This document shows, piece by piece, positions 61,149 through 64,000 of a DNA stretch of 64,000 nucleotides (positions are counted from its first letter, which is position 1; every line of letters starts with the position of its first letter). Source of the stretch: Phaseolus vulgaris (taxonomy: Eukaryota; Streptophyta; Magnoliopsida; Fabales; Fabaceae). The stretch is taken from the NCBI RefSeq assembly GCF_000499845.2, contig NC_023758.2, positions 24,959,520 to 25,023,519 on the forward strand, given 5' to 3'. The notes beneath the pieces were generated by a model, which saw only the letters and a program-made list of their open reading frames with translations, had not been told where the DNA came from and did not search any database. The position numbers were made by a program, and so were the translations under genes.

Positions 61149-61559
61149 GCAAATTCTTCCTGTACCATATCAATTTTAACCATCACCATATTAATTTCTT
61201 AAATTTCTAAAACTACCCTCCTGTAACATATCAATTTTAACCTCCACTATAACAAGTTTTTAAATTTCCAAAACTACCCTTATTCCAAATTAAAAAATTC
61301 AAAATAATAATTATAATTGAGAAATAAAAAAATACATGCTGGAAAAAAAATTCTGAACACAAAACTAAAAATACATTCCAGATAAAATATTTCAGAATTC
61401 AAAAATATGTTCCGAAAATTGAAATCTAAAATATTTCAGATAAAAATTTTAAAAATATTTTTTTCCATTCTTGTGTAAGGTTATTTTTATCATTTAAAAG
61501 GGGTATTTTTGTCATTTTCTAGTGCATACTGAAATTAATATGGTGGAGGGAGAAATTGC
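61149..61559. mobile_element. MITE-like element with 30-bp terminal inverted repeats
   Basis: The left end GCAAATTCTTCCTGTACCAT (61149-61178 in full) and the reverse complement of the right end GCAATTTCTCCCTCCACCAT (61559-61530) agree at 24 of 30 positions. Flanks AAGCAAAG (61141-61148) and AAGCAAAAG (61561-61569) look like an imperfect 8-9-bp target duplication, which would suit a Mutator-type origin. Inside, a ~60-bp piece (CATATCAATTTTAACC to AAAACTACCCT) is repeated twice. It has no coding capacity. Confidence 0.55.
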
Positions 61560-61959
61560 AAAGCAAAAGCTAGAACAGTCAAAAAAACGATAAAAGGTTA
61601 AGCCTTTTTATTAGTGTGAAATTTTTACCATTTCTAATCCTAATTAGAAAATCTAATTTTCTCTAACCACAGAAAGTTGAACTCGAAATTCTGATTAAAG
61701 GAAAAATTAAGACTTGAATGAAAGTCATGTGATGTCATGACTTACAACATATGAACAGTATACACGCAAATTCTGGTGTCAGATATCTGTGGAGGAACAA
61801 AATTCTTTACTGATTTACATCTTTGTAGTTAAGAATCCAATAGAAAGAATCTTATTGAAGTTTAACAAAAAATAATAATATCACAATCAATAGTTCATGT
61901 GGAAGGAGGGGCTTAAAGATGTGACTGACTTTGACTGTGTCAAACCACATTTCACCCCT

Positions 61960-64000
61960 TCACTTTCCCACCCTGATTTCGAGGTTGCTCATCCCAACAT
62001 CATCAACTTTTTCCTTAGCAGTTTCATTTGGAGGGGACTCCATGCAGTTCAGCCATGGATGTTCCAGGCACTTTCGGGCAGTTGGTCGCTTCTCCGGTGC
62101 AAAATCAAAGAGTGGTTGAAGAAATTCTGAAAACTCTTGAGCATCTTTAACTGAAAATTTATATCTATCAGTCAGCAATTTGTCTAATGGACAAAATTTT
62201 AGCCTTCGAATCCTTTTTAGATCCCCATGCCTGTCAAAGAAATCCTTGGATTGACCTCCACCAATAGCAATCTGCAACTCACAAGCATTAGATCTGGCAG
62301 AATAGCCCTTCAAGAAATTATATGAACAAATTGTTATGTACTCACCTTCCGGGGCATCTTTCCAAGGAGTTCCATCATCAGGGCAAGGTGATCCTAAAAT
62401 CAACACAACGCAGAGTTTATTATTCTGCTAAAAAATTCTTTAGGGTAGAGACTTGTTGTGTTCAACAAGTGTAGGCTATCACAACACAAGTGACCTATTA
62501 CACTAATGGCCATGGTGATTTTTTCCTTCGTTTTTTTTTTTGTCGAACAAGTCAAAGAATAGTTCTGATTCCAGCTATTGCAGGTATAATTTTATGTCAA
62601 TAGCAAGAACTCATGATGCAAAAACCTAATATTGACCCTTTTCTTTGCAACAATATCAGCCAAGATTAAAAGCTTCAGCGTCAGAAACTACAATTTGATT
62701 AAAAGCCAGATTATACAATTACTATCGAAACTATTTTATCATGACCGATGCAAAAAGTGTTTTAGTAAATTAGTATAGAAAATTTGTCAAACTGACATCT
62801 GGCTTACTGGTTTACCAAGGTGATTCAATGAATTATATTCTTATGTATCTAGTAATCTTTCACATATCCCACAATAAAAGCAATATAAGTGTAATTGTAA
62901 GTATTGGAGACAAAAGATAGCATGATTCAACCATTTTTTCCAAATCGTTTCTGATAGTCTTGCCGCTTTCAAAAAGATCACATGCTTTACACCAAATTGA
63001 AGCCAAAGGAACCTCCTTCTAAAAAATATTGATTTATGATCCAACCAGATGCACCAAAGTGTATCATAAATTGCATGTTGCCAAAGCCAATAATCAGGAC
63101 TGAGTTTCAGCACCAACTCCACACCGAAATCTCCTCTCAAACTAATTAATCAAATTATTTAATTATGAATACATGCTTTTGTCTATAAGTTATGCCAAAG
63201 AAATCTAAGCTAAACAGTTTATGCAAGATCTTTTATAATAAATTATAAATGCAGAAGATTAAAAACGTAATTAACTATTATAGCATTAATGAAATCATCA
63301 TACCTCATCCTCACTAAAACCTTGTCCACCCTTTGGTGTAAACAACATATCTCCAGTGGCTAGTTCAAAAGCAATGCAAGCAAAAGACCACATGTCAACG
63401 GAGAAGGAATATCCAGATGTCAGTATAACTTCAGGTGCTCTGTACTGTCTTGTTTGTATTTCTTCTGCAAACTGCTTATCAGCCCAACACGCACTTCCAA
63501 AATCTACTATCTTGCATCTCACATCAATCCCATTAATATTTCTATCATTCTTTGCAATATCTCCACTTCCTCCCATTGACCCTCTTCTTCCGGATATCTT
63601 AGCAACTGCCGACCTTGCTCTCCTTTTCAACCTTTTCTCAATAAGACTTGATACACCACCATTTGGGTTTCCCTCAGGCCGCTCTAGAATTGGGGAGAGA
63701 CCAGATCTTAAAGGGTCTTTGGCAGGATCAATGGTTGAACACAGAAGAATGTTTTCAGGTTTTAGATCAGAGTGGATTATACCAAGATCAGTATGCAAGT
63801 AGTCCAAACCAATTAAAATGCATTTGCAAATCTCTCTAACTTTATTCAATGGAAGACCTTTGTAACGGTTATATTTGATCAAACGAAGCAAGCTATCACC
63901 AAGAAACTCAAGGACCATGCAAAGATGCTGCCCATTTGGACCAGTGTGCTTAAAGTTGTCAATCAATTGAATTACAAATTTTGAATTTGATGGGTCATGG
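61960..64000 (-). CDS. SR-protein-specific kinase (SRPK), C-terminal part, cut by window edge
   Basis: Serine/threonine kinase that phosphorylates RS domains of splicing factors (family knowledge). Visible exons are 64000-63304 (continues beyond the edge), 62393-62346 and 62271-61960, joined in phase. The kinase core shows IIHSDLKPENILL (SRPKs usually have HTDLKPEN), then a Ser/Arg-rich spacer, KIVDFGSACW, RQYRAPEVIL and DMWSFACIAFELATGDMLF. The small middle exon encodes DHLALMMELLGKMPRK. The last exon has IAIGGGQSKDFFDRHGDLKR, FAPEKRPTARKCLEHPWL and the ending MSNLEIRVGK, all typical of plant SRPK. The glycine loop and catalytic lysine are outside the window. The intron at 62394-63303 holds nothing recognisable. 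From memory, At4g35500 is the syntenic counterpart. Confidence 0.92.

Noticed and set aside
62841..63140. A 99-residue open frame on the - strand between SRPK exons.
   Set aside because: It lies inside the 910-bp SRPK intron, and the flanking exons join in phase without it. No recognised domain.
63356..63802. A 148-residue open frame on the + strand.
   Set aside because: It is the antisense of the SRPK kinase domain exon.

Overview
The window is nuclear DNA of a dicotyledonous plant, most likely a legume of the Phaseoleae group (inference). The genes are intron-rich with canonical GT-AG junctions, the intergenic DNA is very AT-rich, and LTR retrotransposons are nested in it. The best-matching protein families are plant ones. 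The species cannot be fixed from sequence alone.

Four single-copy-type plant genes are present. PIG-H (GPI-anchor GlcNAc-transferase subunit H, + strand, 535-1971) is complete. MLH3 (meiotic/mismatch-repair MutL homologue, - strand, 25025-15393) is complete, and I could join it exon by exon into 25 in-phase exons encoding 1318 residues. An Ala/Lys-rich plant-specific nuclear-type protein lies at 28119-29258 (+). The C-terminal part of an SR-protein kinase (SRPK, - strand, 64000-61960) runs off the right edge. From memory, Arabidopsis carries the same set side by side (At4g35500 SRPK, At4g35510, At4g35520 MLH3, At4g35530 PIG-H), so the window looks like an ancestral four-gene block pulled apart by repeats.

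The rest is repeats. From about 3185 to 14440, between PIG-H and MLH3, lies a decayed Ty3/gypsy element of the Tat type with an antisense ORF behind pol. A short non-autonomous copia element (5940-8142, - strand) has inserted into its reverse transcriptase with a perfect 5-bp target duplication. Between the Ala/Lys-rich gene and SRPK lie about 4 kb of AT-rich DNA, a very old copia fragment (33640-34330) and a younger copia pol region with few lesions (35726-38481). These are followed by a reversed LTR with primer-binding site (about 38718-39456), and then by a tandem satellite array of about 19.3 kb with a monomer of about 555 bp (39457-58712). Two copies of an LTR-plus-leader insert sit at the same monomer position in the array. 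Another related LTR (58713 on), a dispersed repeat (60420-60800) and a MITE-like element with terminal inverted repeats (61149-61559) lead into SRPK.

The most noteworthy items are the satellite and its higher-order structure, a 98-residue tandem duplication in the MLH3 linker, a stop-free 81-bp intron inside the MLH3 endonuclease site, and the conserved gene block. I saw no tRNA, rRNA, CRISPR or bacterial-type system.
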